Position numbers and translations under genes: made by a program. The notes below the pieces were generated by a model. The model ran no database searches. It was not told the origin of the DNA and saw only the letters and a program-made list of their open reading frames with translations. Positions 1 to 8,635 of a stretch of 64,000 nt of DNA are shown here, one piece after another (the stretch's first letter is position 1; every line of letters begins with the position of its first letter). The DNA is from Lederbergia citrea (GTDB taxonomy: Bacteria > Bacillota > Bacilli > Bacillales > Bacillaceae_C). The DNA lies in assembly GCF_018343525.1 (NCBI RefSeq), contig NZ_JAGYPH010000001.1, forward strand, positions 1,183,778 to 1,247,777. Direction: 5' to 3'.

Positions 1-606
1 CCTTTTATTAGGTAAATTCTGCTGTTGATCATACGGCAAAAAGATCGATTGCCATTCCCAACTGGATTCATTTAAAAATATTTGCCCTTTAAAACCGAGG
101 GAGTTTAATTCCGTTATCACAGATTGAACCCTTTGCTCCATTTCAACGAGCGTTCCAGCATGTACAAACAGACGAAGGTGAATGAGTTTCACTACCTCTC
201 CCATCTGACTAATTTCCTGATAGAGCCCTTCCAATTCTCTATAGCCGTTTTGAGCATCAATCCGTTCAGAATCATGTTTTGAACTTTGAAAACGAACCTG
301 TTGTTCCAGCATACTTTTGTTGATAGAGCTGACAGCTTCGTCTTTAACCATTGTTGCTACGTCTTTGATCGTGATTACATCACGCATGGCCATGATTTTT
401 TCCAACCATAATTCATTTGCCACACTAGGGTAATCCCAAATATGAATACACGTTTCATACCCGTCACCCTTTTGAATGTACTTATCTTTGAAATTAATTC
501 CACCCATCGGCTGAATGGCGGCTAAGAAGGAAGGATCAAATTTTGGCTGCTCTTCCTTCGTCTTTACAGTTTCTACTTTTTTTCCTTTTATCAATTGCAA
601 GATCAT
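1..606 (-). CDS. VirB4-like conjugation ATPase, N-terminal part (runs off the window)
   Basis: The reading frame is open from an ATG at 606 to the window edge, giving the first 202 residues of a protein that continues to the left. The segment has the PMGGINF motif seen near the start of Gram-positive VirB4/TrsE proteins; the Walker motifs would lie outside the window. VirB4 ATPases energise assembly of the conjugative type IV secretion channel on the inner membrane face. The start follows the TrsD-like gene directly, with a GTG at 609 as a possible alternative start, so the two are translationally coupled. Identification rests on the N-terminal part and on the surrounding conjugation genes. 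Confidence 0.75.
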   Translation of the reverse strand, partial: MILQLIKGKKVETVKTKEEQPKFDPSFLAAIQPMGGINFKDKYIQKGDGYETCIHIWDYPSVANELWLEKIMAMRDVITIKDVATMVKDEAVSSINKSMLEQQVRFQSSKHDSERIDAQNGYRELEGLYQEISQMGEVVKLIHLRLFVHAGTLVEMEQRVQSVITELNSLGFKGQIFLNESSWEWQSIFLPYDQQQNLPNKR

Positions 607-609
607 CAC

Positions 610-1260
610 CTACAGTTTGGAATTTTGATTGTTCAATATAAAGAGAACGTCTTTTTTCTTTTCCACGGACAATTTTTCTAAAGGAAAGGTCTGCTGCATT
701 CCTCGAATCAATTGTTTTTTTTGATCATTTAATTGTTCAGGAGTCTCGGCATATAAAAAAAGAAAGAACTCTCGATTGGTACGCTCTTTCTCCAAGTAAC
801 CCAATTCAAATAATTTTCGCTCAATAAATTGCAAACGCAAAGGATCAATCGTTTTCTCTTTTTTTCTTAACCAATAGGCTTTCTGTTTTTCCGTATTCGC
901 AGGAAAGTTCAAAGAAACTTCTTTAAAAGCCGGAAAGTAACTTCTTAAAAGCCTAGCTTGGGACAATAACATAAATTGCAAATCTCCATCATTCATGGAG
1001 TATAAATCCTTTGTGGTGATCTGCAAAATGTCCATCACACCGTTTTTCATCAGAAAGTAGCCCTCGTGTATCTGTAAAAAAGGCAGAATCGAAGGGGTTT
1101 GTCTCATTACTTTTACTTTCCTTACTTGTTTCTTTTGTGTTTTTTCACTTCTCTTGAACTTAAAACGCTTCAGCCACTCATTGTTCCTCTTTTGTTTTTT
1201 AGAATAAGCAGGATGAACCATTGATGTAACAACATCTTGTTCTTTTTTCAACTCACCCAT
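610..1260 (-). CDS. TrsD-like conjugal transfer protein
   Basis: A 216-aa protein with a very basic N-terminus (about residues 20-55, many Lys/Arg) followed by a mixed alpha/beta region. Its length and its place between a small two-helix membrane protein and the VirB4 gene match the TrsD position of Staphylococcus pGO1-type transfer operons; these proteins look like a detached N-terminal part of VirB4. Its ATG overlaps the stop codon of the DUF5592-like gene upstream, so it sits in a tightly coupled operon. No enzymatic motif is visible. The assignment is by context and general resemblance. Confidence 0.6.
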   Translation of the reverse strand: MGELKKEQDVVTSMVHPAYSKKQKRNNEWLKRFKFKRSEKTQKKQVRKVKVMRQTPSILPFLQIHEGYFLMKNGVMDILQITTKDLYSMNDGDLQFMLLSQARLLRSYFPAFKEVSLNFPANTEKQKAYWLRKKEKTIDPLRLQFIERKLFELGYLEKERTNREFFLFLYAETPEQLNDQKKQLIRGMQQTFPLEKLSVEKKKDVLFILNNQNSKL

Positions 1261-1597
1261 AGCGTCTATCTATCCTCCCTGTGTCTCTCTTTTTGAAGCA
1301 ATTTTCATTTAAGAGTTTTTGGCTGTCCAATGAGTGATATGTTTGTCTGTTATGTTTAAAAAGCAGATAGAAGGACATATAGTTTTTCATGCCAGGATTG
1401 TTTCTGGACGGTATGACGATCCACAACAGTAAAGCACCACTAACAGTAAAATATGGAACCGTAAATACGCTATGGACCAAATCAAACAACATAGTAAATA
1501 CAAGAAAAAAGCTAACCAACAAAATGATTAGCTCTTTCATTTCCAATCCGAAAAGTTTGGGCTTTGATCTGATTTCTGTAGGTATTTCATACTTCAC
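1253..1597 (-). CDS. DUF5592/TrsC-like conjugation membrane protein
   Basis: A 114-aa protein starting at a GTG with a GGAG-type site about 10 bases upstream. It begins with the MKYEIPTEIRSKPKLFGL pattern I recognise from DUF5592/TrsC-like proteins, followed by two hydrophobic segments (about residues 24-42 and 46-63) and a polar tail. Small two-helix proteins of this kind (PrgI/TcpE/TrsC group) are core membrane parts of Gram-positive conjugation channels and sit immediately before VirB4. It overlaps the VirB6-like gene upstream by 4 nt and the TrsD-like gene downstream by 8 nt, so the genes are co-transcribed. Confidence 0.7.
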   Translation of the reverse strand: MKYEIPTEIRSKPKLFGLEMKELIILLVSFFLVFTMLFDLVHSVFTVPYFTVSGALLLWIVIPSRNNPGMKNYMSFYLLFKHNRQTYHSLDSQKLLNENCFKKRDTGRIDRRYG

Positions 1598-3990
1598 TCG
1601 TCATGATTCTCCTTCCTTATCAATCGCTTACCAGGTGGTGTCTTTATTTGGTGAACAACTGAATTCATAGACTCATTCATATTCTTTACTCGGGTATATG
1701 TTGCATTTTTAGCTTTATCCATGCCTGTTTGTAAAGTTTGTTTCGGATGAACAACCGCCCTGATAGATTGAACCGTAGCGTTTCCGGAAGCTCGTCCTAA
1801 CCTTCGTATGCTTTGACCAAGACTAAAGCCGGAATTTCCTGAGCGTACAATCTGTTCCTTTGCCTGCTGGAAGTGACGGTTCCCGCCAACTAATGTATTT
1901 GTATGATTGGCATCTTTATGGCCATACGACTTACTTTGCTTATGTGCTCCAGATGTTTGATAAACTGTCTGACCTCCTGAAGTTGACGGGGTATATCCTC
2001 CTCCCTCACCTGATGACACTTCTACAGTTCCACCCGTGTAATTGTCTTGATTGCTACTTTTCCTTGGTTGGTTAGAGATAGAGACGTTTGTGTTGGCTAA
2101 TTGTGAACCATCCAAATTATTGACTGCCGATCCGGGAACTAAAATTCCGGAGGCCGTTTGAGCATATCCAGACGGTACATTTTGTTGACTTTGCCTTTGA
2201 TCTACTCCACGCCCGTGTGAAAATACTCCCACTGGTTGCCTTTTAGTATTTGAAAAATGACCTTTTGGTAGGTTTCCTGTAGAAATTGGAACCTGTCCTT
2301 CTGTGCCTTTATTGGCAACAGTTGCTCCCTCAGACAACTGGATTTTCAAATTTCCTTCTTTTGAATGCCCCGTTGGTTGTGAGGGGATTGTTCCGTTAAC
2401 AATAGGTTCTGCGGCCTCTAAAAGTGAAGCCGAATCAACCTGTTCATTTCTAGAAGAAGATATTCTATCTCTTGTACCTTCATTCGCCATTTTTGGCGAA
2501 TCTTCGTTGGCCTTTATTTTTTCACTATTATTCTTAGGAATTTCTCCTTTTTCCGCCGTTCCAGGGATCGTTTTGACAGGGACCCTTGACCGGCCTACCA
2601 TTTCTTCCGGTGTTTTACTTGCTATGCCTGTTACAGTACGCCTAACAAGATTCGCTCCACCTGCTAGACCTGCCGTAGCCTTCCCTGCAAGTCCCAGACC
2701 TTTCTCTATTCCTTTCCCAACAGCCTTTGTACCCGTACCAGCTAATTTGGCTCCTGCATATGCCCCCAACATGGCTTGATATCCACTTCGTAAACCAGCA
2801 TCAATGCCAAGCATCCTTTGTACAATATCCGGTGCATCAATTAATGCCCATGCACCGGCAATTAACAAAAGAAGGACACCCACACCGCCAATGTTCCCCT
2901 TCAGCCCGTTTGCCCAAGAAGAATACAGGATGAACAATTTTAACAGCATGGTCATGATAAATATAATCGCAAAGGTGTTCATGATCTCGACCAAGACCTT
3001 CTTTGTACGTTGTCCGCCGGTTAAGTCAGTTGCAGCAATAAACATCCCAAATATTTGGTGAAAAGCTAAATCAAAGATGGAACGGCCGATCTTAATTACC
3101 GTAATTGCTAAAGCAACCGTGGTAACAGCCAACGAAAAAATTAAAACAAACCAATTCACATGGTAGCGATAATAACTTTCCTGACCCAAGGTCGTAAGAG
3201 GGACTTGATTCTCTCGCATTTCTTTTACTTCGAACTGATCACCGTTTCCAGTTGCAACTAATTTGTTTGTAATAACTTTATACGAATCCTTATTGTTCTT
3301 TTTAAGATCTGCGCCCCATTGGGCAGCTTCTCCTTTCTTACTTACATCCAATTTCTCTGCAAAGGATATATATGGTAAAGAATTTGTTGTTAATCTATTT
3401 GCATGAGTAAAGTCCGTTGTACCTTCTTCACTATCAACTTTACTAGCTGGGCGTGGAGGTAATTGATTATCTCCGTTCTTTTTTCCCGAAAACTTGAAGT
3501 TACTTTCAGCATAATATCGAACATCAGCCACATTACTTTTTACTAGTTCAGTAGCGAGACTTTGTTTTACAGAGTTTAATTCCTCTACACCGATGTTTGT
3601 AATTTTTCCCATATTTACCATTAAGTCCGGAATTACCACGATAAAACACAGGGACATTATCACGTTTAAGATTATTTCATTTCTTTTTTCGATTTTATTT
3701 AACATAAATTGGAACCCCAGTATAAAAAGCGCAATAAAAAACACGCCCCATATAATCGGACGCGCGATATCTATAAACTCCTTCATTGGTCCTGATAAAT
3801 AAAAGTTATTTAACGTAATAACTTTATCTATAATCCCTTCAATAAAGTTATTCAACCAACTTAATAAAAAAACAAGACCTCCACCGATTGTTCGGAAAAG
3901 ATCTTGCCATAACCAACCATCACTAACATGAAGCAAGTAATCCAGAATTTTATATAGATCAATTAACTGTTCATCACTCACAGATAACAC
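1594..3990 (-). CDS. VirB6-like mobilome membrane protein (CD3337/EF1877 family)
   Basis: A 798-aa protein. The N-terminal 400 residues hold several membrane segments (about 32-52, 75-93, 105-125, 280-300, 335-355, 370-385) separated by a large extracytoplasmic loop (about 130-270). The remainder is a Gly/Ser/Gln-rich, low-complexity tail. This layout and the opening residues match the CD3337/EF1877 family of mobile-element membrane proteins, the proposed VirB6 analogue of Gram-positive type IV secretion. The annotated start is GTG at 3990, but a second GTG at 3981 sits 6 bases after an AAGGTG site and may be the real one. It lies between the lipoprotein and DUF5592 genes in the transfer operon. 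Confidence 0.8.
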   Translation of the reverse strand: MLSVSDEQLIDLYKILDYLLHVSDGWLWQDLFRTIGGGLVFLLSWLNNFIEGIIDKVITLNNFYLSGPMKEFIDIARPIIWGVFFIALFILGFQFMLNKIEKRNEIILNVIMSLCFIVVIPDLMVNMGKITNIGVEELNSVKQSLATELVKSNVADVRYYAESNFKFSGKKNGDNQLPPRPASKVDSEEGTTDFTHANRLTTNSLPYISFAEKLDVSKKGEAAQWGADLKKNNKDSYKVITNKLVATGNGDQFEVKEMRENQVPLTTLGQESYYRYHVNWFVLIFSLAVTTVALAITVIKIGRSIFDLAFHQIFGMFIAATDLTGGQRTKKVLVEIMNTFAIIFIMTMLLKLFILYSSWANGLKGNIGGVGVLLLLIAGAWALIDAPDIVQRMLGIDAGLRSGYQAMLGAYAGAKLAGTGTKAVGKGIEKGLGLAGKATAGLAGGANLVRRTVTGIASKTPEEMVGRSRVPVKTIPGTAEKGEIPKNNSEKIKANEDSPKMANEGTRDRISSSRNEQVDSASLLEAAEPIVNGTIPSQPTGHSKEGNLKIQLSEGATVANKGTEGQVPISTGNLPKGHFSNTKRQPVGVFSHGRGVDQRQSQQNVPSGYAQTASGILVPGSAVNNLDGSQLANTNVSISNQPRKSSNQDNYTGGTVEVSSGEGGGYTPSTSGGQTVYQTSGAHKQSKSYGHKDANHTNTLVGGNRHFQQAKEQIVRSGNSGFSLGQSIRRLGRASGNATVQSIRAVVHPKQTLQTGMDKAKNATYTRVKNMNESMNSVVHQIKTPPGKRLIRKENHDE

Positions 3991-4021
3991 CTTCCCTTTT
4001 AAAGACCTAATCAGCGTGTTT

Positions 4022-4546
4022 TTAGTCAGTGAGTTCTACATTATTTACTTGGATGTATTCTAACATTTCCTTAACACCTGAATCAATATCCTTCATTTCA
4101 TCTTTATCTAAAAAACTATCATTATCCTTTGCACGCTGTTCAATCAAGCCTTCTGCTTGGTGGGTCCCATATTCGTCAATAACACCACCCTTATCAACAA
4201 TTCCAAGTCCATCCGTGATAGGGTTCCAACCTTTTGACTTAGGATGAGTATACTTCTTTCCAAATTCATCAACTGCTTCTTTGCTCTCACCCTCAAAATT
4301 GAAGTAGTATCCGGTTAATCCTCCTCGCTTCAATGAATCATCATATGCTTTAATATAATCAGTTTTACTAACAGCATTTTCATCAGCAGCAAACGTCAAT
4401 AACAAAAATGTCTCATGGTTATCCAATTTCATTTCTAATTGTTTTAATGACAATTCATTCATACCCTCTTCTGGTTTACCGCATCCTGCCACTACAAGCA
4501 GAATAACCAATACAGCACCAAAAGGGAATAAGATTCGTTTTACCAC
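4022..4546 (-). CDS. putative conjugation-module lipoprotein
   Basis: A 174-aa protein with a short basic N-terminus, a hydrophobic stretch and the lipobox VVAGC, so Cys22 is the predicted lipidation site and the mature protein is anchored outside the membrane. The segment after residue 40 (ETFLLLTFAAD, then YYFNFEG) could be a thioredoxin-like fold, but no CxxC is present. It is expressed from a GTG start behind a GGGGGG-type ribosome site and lies 31 bp upstream of the VirB6-like gene. Surface exclusion or channel assembly are possible roles; I do not recognise the family. Confidence 0.6.
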   Translation of the reverse strand: MVKRILFPFGAVLVILLVVAGCGKPEEGMNELSLKQLEMKLDNHETFLLLTFAADENAVSKTDYIKAYDDSLKRGGLTGYYFNFEGESKEAVDEFGKKYTHPKSKGWNPITDGLGIVDKGGVIDEYGTHQAEGLIEQRAKDNDSFLDKDEMKDIDSGVKEMLEYIQVNNVELTD

Positions 4547-4650
4547 GTCTATCCCCCCGAAGTTAATTTTGTTTTTAATTATATCAAAATTAACAGCTAA
4601 AATAGGAACCTTTTGGAAATATGAATAAAAAGTAACATCTTATGGGAAAT

Positions 4651-4679
4651 GTGTTGTGATATACTTTTACTAGTACAAT
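4651..4679 (+). promoter_or_regulatory. Candidate promoter of the type I toxin gene
   Basis: A TACAAT -10 box at 4674-4679 is preceded by 17 bp and a weak GTGTTG -35 box at 4651-4656. It is correctly placed to transcribe the small toxin reading frame at 4736 with a leader of about 50 nt. Confidence 0.5.
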
Positions 4680-4735
4680 AGAATTGGCTCTCTCAAGGGC
4701 GGTCTGGCTCATCCCCGTGAAGGGGGGTGATGCAT

Positions 4736-4816
4736 ATGACAGTATTTGAAGCTTTATCACTTATGATAGCTTTTGGCGCTTTAATTGCCATGCTGTTTCA
4801 AGACAAAAAGAAATAG
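4736..4816 (+). CDS. Type I toxin, holin-like/TxpA-BsrG-type small hydrophobic peptide
   Basis: A 26-aa peptide, MTVFEALSLMIAFGALI followed by AMLFQ and DKKK. The MTVFE opening, a single hydrophobic helix and a lysine tail are the hallmarks of the Hol_Tox group related to Bacillus TxpA/BsrG membrane toxins. A very strong GGGGGG-TGAT ribosome site lies just upstream. It can pair with CATCCCC at about 4709-4716, so the site may be hidden in a hairpin, as reported for this family. The gene runs against the conjugation operon and ends in a hairpin overlapped by a candidate antisense RNA. It probably helps keep the ICE in the cell. Toxicity itself is inferred. Confidence 0.75.
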   Translation: MTVFEALSLMIAFGALIAMLFQDKKK

Positions 4817-4896
4817 ACCTCCCTTGAGACCTGACGAGTTCTAGGGTTGGTCTATTTCAATTGACTACTCGAGCCTGCCACTCTATGAGAGGCAAC
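4797..4896 (-). ncRNA. Candidate antisense RNA antitoxin of the small toxin
   Basis: On the minus strand a TACAAT box (4898-4903 complement) lies downstream of the toxin gene. Transcription from it would cross the toxin 3' end and stop at the 4811-4857 hairpin, which on this strand is followed by TTTCTTTTT. The toxin transcript probably reads on to a second terminator at 4907-4946, giving about 100 nt of 3' overlap, the arrangement of txpA/RatA and bsrG/SR4. No good -35 box is seen, so this is an inference from layout. Confidence 0.35.
4811..4857 (-). terminator. Hairpin terminator shared by toxin gene and antisense RNA
   Basis: AAATAGACC (4811-4819) pairs with GGTCTATTT (4849-4857), with further inner pairing CCCT/AGGG. 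The minus-strand side is followed by a T-rich run, the plus-strand side only by TTTCAATT. It contains the toxin stop codon. Confidence 0.6.
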
Positions 4897-4906
4897 TATT
4901 GTACAA

Positions 4907-4946
4907 GACCGTAAGTGTAACCAGCACTTGCGGTCCCTTTTACTTT
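4907..4946 (+). terminator. Intrinsic terminator of the toxin transcript
   Basis: GACCGTAAGTG (4907-4917) pairs over 11 bp (one G-T pair) with CACTTGCGGTC, followed by CCTTTTACTTT. It points in the direction of the toxin gene. Confidence 0.75.
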
Positions 4947-5009
4947 ACGTACTTCTTACCCTTTTTATAACACATTTTATCACCAATTACAATAAACGGG
5001 CTAAAATGT

Positions 5010-5252
5010 TCATATTTGATGAATGATATGAAGATCCCTTGATAACATAGGAATCACTTCGCCGAGTTGAAATAATTCATCAGGCATTAAGGTTAACCCT
5101 TTCCCAATATCTGATTTGTTCGGCGGCCACCAACGGATATCATATTTTGGTTCTTTTCCATTCCAGCTTACCAGATTCAATTCTTTCCTCCAGCCGTTTT
5201 TTCCTTCTTTAAGAACTGCTATTTCCTTCAATATTTGAAATTTCATTCTCAC
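5010..5252 (-). CDS. YdbC-family ssDNA-binding protein (PC4-like)
   Basis: An 80-aa protein. The stretch KEGKNGWRKELNLVSWNG, followed by KYDIRWW and KGLTLMPDE, is the characteristic pattern of YdbC, a small PC4-type fold whose Lactococcus member binds single-stranded DNA. In a conjugation module such a protein could protect or help process transferred single strands. It lies just downstream of the VirD4-like gene, with a short spacer containing a duplicated GAGTTATACT (5282-5301). An ATG two codons after the first GTG is an alternative start. Confidence 0.8.
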   Translation of the reverse strand: MRMKFQILKEIAVLKEGKNGWRKELNLVSWNGKEPKYDIRWWPPNKSDIGKGLTLMPDELFQLGEVIPMLSRDLHIIHQI

Positions 5253-5293
5253 TTCGCCTGCACCTCCTATTTTTAAGATAGAGTTATACTGAG

Positions 5294-7546
5294 TTATACT
5301 GCTCCTTTCACCTGTTTCCTCAATGCCACTTTTTCATCTAATTCCATAGGCTCCTTGGTTTCCCCGATGCTTTCTTCCTGTCTGTACCTTTGCTTCTCCT
5401 GCTTTTCTCTTAATTCCCTGATTTTCCTATCCCATTTTTTTAGTACATCATCGGGAAGATACCGTCTCAGGCTTTTAAATATTTTATAGATGATTGGACC
5501 AGATAAGGGTGTTTCATAAGTTATATAACTCAACAGATGCAAAAAGGACCATCTTTCCATCCCGTTTTCATATTCAAATGATACACCGCACGAGATAACC
5601 ACTTTCCTTAAATCAGTTTTGAGCTCAGAGAAGGCATCCTTTCCCATGGCATCCACCATGCACACAAATAGCTCCTGCTCATTCTTTGAAGTAAAGACAA
5701 TTTCCGATAAATTCAAGTTATGGTATGTCGTAGACATTATCGGCAGCTCTAATAAGGACCAGTTGTTATCAAAATCACCGGCCAAGTATTCCCACCGAAA
5801 CTTATGTGAAGTCACGTCTTTATTAAAAATCGGTTTTGGAACGATTTTACGAAACTTGTTATCCTGGCGTTTGTTAGCTCTAACAACAACTGATTGCCCT
5901 TCTTTTAATTGCATTAATTCATCCGGCATCATAAGAGGCCGTTCCTTGACTGATTCACTATGAGACTTGTCGGAAGACAGTAATCTTCCATTCCGGCTGA
6001 CATCCGTGATCGTTTTTGTACCGATCAATGAACTAAACTGCCTGGCTGTTTGCTCATCCTTCGTAAGAATGTAAATTTGGTTTGAACAGTTTCCTATGAT
6101 TGTATCTGCTTCTTCACCATATCGTGACTTTATCTGTGAATATGCCTGTATTATCAAATGAAAACGAAAACCACGACCCGCACCAACTGTCACCATTCCC
6201 GACATCCCTTCAACTGTCGGCATGTTTCCGAATTCATCCAGCAAAAAATGAACATGACGCTTCATTTTCCCAGATGGACTCATCGTCGCTTTTTCAGCAT
6301 TCACACGATACAACTGGCTGACAAAAATACTAGCCAACACATGATTTGACCCATCAAAGTCGGGTGTCACCATAAACACAGCAACAGGCTTGTCACCAAA
6401 ACCTATATCGGTTAAATTCATACTGTTGTAGCTTGTTAGTTTCGCGTTAGGTTCCAGCGTGAATATCTGCAACTTATCCATCGCTGTTGAGAAAATACTG
6501 GCCCTTGTATTACCGGCAGCAAAGTTACTGGTTGCATACATCATCCTTGCCGGGTTATTATCATCCCTTGATTTAAAAAACAAGTCCAGCATATTATTTC
6601 CTTCGCCATCAATGTCACTGCCTTTAGTAGAAAGAAAATTTGCCACAGAATACATGTTGACTTTTTCTTCTTTACCTGTAGCAACGGCATCTTCAGTAAG
6701 TGCCAAAATAATTGCAGTCACTAAAGACTTTGCTGAATTGGACCAAAAGGGATCTTTTGCATTTGGGTCTTGATAAAGACTATATGCCACACTGTTTGCA
6801 TATTGTTGGGCTAAACTTGAGTTCCCTTTTTTCCAGGCGTCAACCACCAATTGCAAAGGATTAAATCCCATGCCCATAGATTGCTGAATAAGATTGAACA
6901 CATGCACATCATAGCCACGCTTAACCAATGTGTCATAACTGGCAGCAGCCAGTTCACTTTTAGGATCATTGACGACCAAGGAAGGTTTATTTTTCGCTCG
7001 GCTTAACACATCCAGCATCGGGAAAACAAAAGTTTCCCCTTTCCCTGACCTTGTTATTCCAATGACCATCGTATGATTCGGCCCTTCGTCAATCAATAAG
7101 CGATAAGGCCGATATTTTTCCTGAAGTCCTGATATAATGACTCCTCCATTACCGTCATATTCCTTTGTTGCCGAAGGAATAATTTTATATTGCTTTTTCA
7201 GACCATTAACCTTTTCAAATTCGCTTGTCCCATGCTGCCCTTTGTTCAAAGACTGATAGTTCAGCCGCATATTAAAAAGAAACTTAATCAGCCCAATTCC
7301 GACAACCAGATAGAATCCAGCATAAAACCATAAAATATCTCCCTGAAAATGCAAAAAGCTTCCCCTTGGAATGGAAAAGCTAAGGTTATCAGGGTCTCTT
7401 GCGAACTGTTCAACAGCAAGGAGAAAGGCTTGCAAAAAAGCCAAAATAAAATTCGCCAAGAAAAAAGAAACAATTAAAAATCCGATGGTAGGTAAGAACA
7501 GTACCTTCGGACTCGATAGTCGCTCTAACGGTTGCTTATCTTGCAT
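5294..7546 (-). CDS. VirD4/TraG-type conjugal coupling protein
   Basis: A 750-aa coupling protein that would deliver the relaxase-DNA complex to the secretion channel. Two N-terminal membrane segments (about residues 14-45 and 68-92) precede a TraG/VirD4 ATPase domain. Walker A is GITRSGKGET at 163-172 and Walker B is HFLLDEFG at 433-440, followed by a TraM-recognition/AAG-like region (GAGRGFRFHLIIQAYSQ). A charged C-terminal extension (about 640-750) may bind substrate. It resembles the CD1115 group of Gram-positive coupling proteins. It stands between YdbC and the Toprim protein in the leftward transfer operon. Confidence 0.93.
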   Translation of the reverse strand: MQDKQPLERLSSPKVLFLPTIGFLIVSFFLANFILAFLQAFLLAVEQFARDPDNLSFSIPRGSFLHFQGDILWFYAGFYLVVGIGLIKFLFNMRLNYQSLNKGQHGTSEFEKVNGLKKQYKIIPSATKEYDGNGGVIISGLQEKYRPYRLLIDEGPNHTMVIGITRSGKGETFVFPMLDVLSRAKNKPSLVVNDPKSELAAASYDTLVKRGYDVHVFNLIQQSMGMGFNPLQLVVDAWKKGNSSLAQQYANSVAYSLYQDPNAKDPFWSNSAKSLVTAIILALTEDAVATGKEEKVNMYSVANFLSTKGSDIDGEGNNMLDLFFKSRDDNNPARMMYATSNFAAGNTRASIFSTAMDKLQIFTLEPNAKLTSYNSMNLTDIGFGDKPVAVFMVTPDFDGSNHVLASIFVSQLYRVNAEKATMSPSGKMKRHVHFLLDEFGNMPTVEGMSGMVTVGAGRGFRFHLIIQAYSQIKSRYGEEADTIIGNCSNQIYILTKDEQTARQFSSLIGTKTITDVSRNGRLLSSDKSHSESVKERPLMMPDELMQLKEGQSVVVRANKRQDNKFRKIVPKPIFNKDVTSHKFRWEYLAGDFDNNWSLLELPIMSTTYHNLNLSEIVFTSKNEQELFVCMVDAMGKDAFSELKTDLRKVVISCGVSFEYENGMERWSFLHLLSYITYETPLSGPIIYKIFKSLRRYLPDDVLKKWDRKIRELREKQEKQRYRQEESIGETKEPMELDEKVALRKQVKGAV

Positions 7547-7588
7547 ATTCTTGTTCCACCTTCCTTTCTACTCTTGCTTTTTTACGAT

Positions 7589-8635
7589 TTATCTTTCCAT
7601 TTCAACAACTCCTTTATTTAAATATGAAGAATCACGGTATTTCCTTTCTCTACTAAAGGAGCGTTTCACATCATTAAATGCTTCTGTAAAAAGCTCTTTA
7701 TCATAATTTAAATATGCATTAGAATCTTTAACACCAGACGGAAAAGGAAAAACTTGATATTCAGCCTGCGTTTGCTCTAACGTATCAATAATATCCTTTG
7801 TTGCCTTGTCCCCAGCCTTATCGTCATCTAAAGCAAGAACGAATTTTTTTTGCTGGAACAATGCTTTGTTTTCCAAAATAAATTGGCAAAGCTTCCTTGT
7901 CTTGGCCGCACCTGTCAAGGCCAAGACTCCAACATCAGGATCCACCTCGCGGAATGATGCTGCATCTAAAATCGCTTCCCCTATGACCACGGTTTTGGAT
8001 TTCTCGGGAATGTCCACAAAAAAATCCCTCGTTTCCTTTGAAGGATTCACAATCAACTGAAGCTCCTTTGGTTCTATATGATGATCAATGCTGGATCGTA
8101 ATAATATACGTTCCAAATGTCCATCGGCCCCGTAGATTGGAAAGATTAAATTCCGTTTGCACATCCAATCATTTGTTGAATAATTCTTGGGAAATAGCTC
8201 TTTTCCTGAATCAAACATTTTTTGGACGTAGGCCTCATTTATTAAGTCTGCTATAAACCTCCCTGTTGTTTCTTTTGAAAGCCCTCTATACCCCTTGTCA
8301 AGGGTAGGGCTTTCAAAATGATTTTGCACATGATTCATGAATCGTGTCATCCATTCAAGGGCCAGGGACTGTTTATTCGTTAGATTAGGATATTCCTCAG
8401 ATAATTTTTTATAAGATTCAGCTCCCTCTTTCTCTTCAAAATGTAAAATCATACGTTCACCGCATTGGTTTTGACGATTACATAGAATAAAACTGGGGTT
8501 GTTTTTATAAATGAATGCTTCCTGCTGCTGGCATTCGGGACATGTACATAGGAAGTACCGCCCTTTGTCTTTTGCATTAAGGTCCACCAATGCTTTCTCA
8601 ATGTTCTGATATAGCAACTTGTCCCTGTTCTGCAT
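7589..8635 (-). CDS. Toprim-domain primase-like protein
   Basis: A 348-aa DnaG-type protein without a helicase. The N-terminus has a zinc-ribbon-like Cys pattern (C30, C32, C35, C52, C58). The central part has a Toprim domain with the catalytic Glu in VVIGEAILDAASF (about 216-228) and the acidic motif ALDDDKAGDKATKD (about 264-277). Such proteins could prime the complementary strand of transferred DNA or act in ICE replication. Its start lies inside the end of the upstream 325-aa gene, implying translational coupling. The usual RNA-polymerase domain of bacterial DnaG appears shortened, so full primase activity is uncertain. Confidence 0.8.
   Translation of the reverse strand: MQNRDKLLYQNIEKALVDLNAKDKGRYFLCTCPECQQQEAFIYKNNPSFILCNRQNQCGERMILHFEEKEGAESYKKLSEEYPNLTNKQSLALEWMTRFMNHVQNHFESPTLDKGYRGLSKETTGRFIADLINEAYVQKMFDSGKELFPKNYSTNDWMCKRNLIFPIYGADGHLERILLRSSIDHHIEPKELQLIVNPSKETRDFFVDIPEKSKTVVIGEAILDAASFREVDPDVGVLALTGAAKTRKLCQFILENKALFQQKKFVLALDDDKAGDKATKDIIDTLEQTQAEYQVFPFPSGVKDSNAYLNYDKELFTEAFNDVKRSFSRERKYRDSSYLNKGVVEMER

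Noticed and set aside
2303..2779. Plus-strand open frames of 70-158 codons across the conjugation genes
   Set aside because: They lie opposite well-supported transfer genes, lack ribosome sites, and have low-complexity shadow composition.
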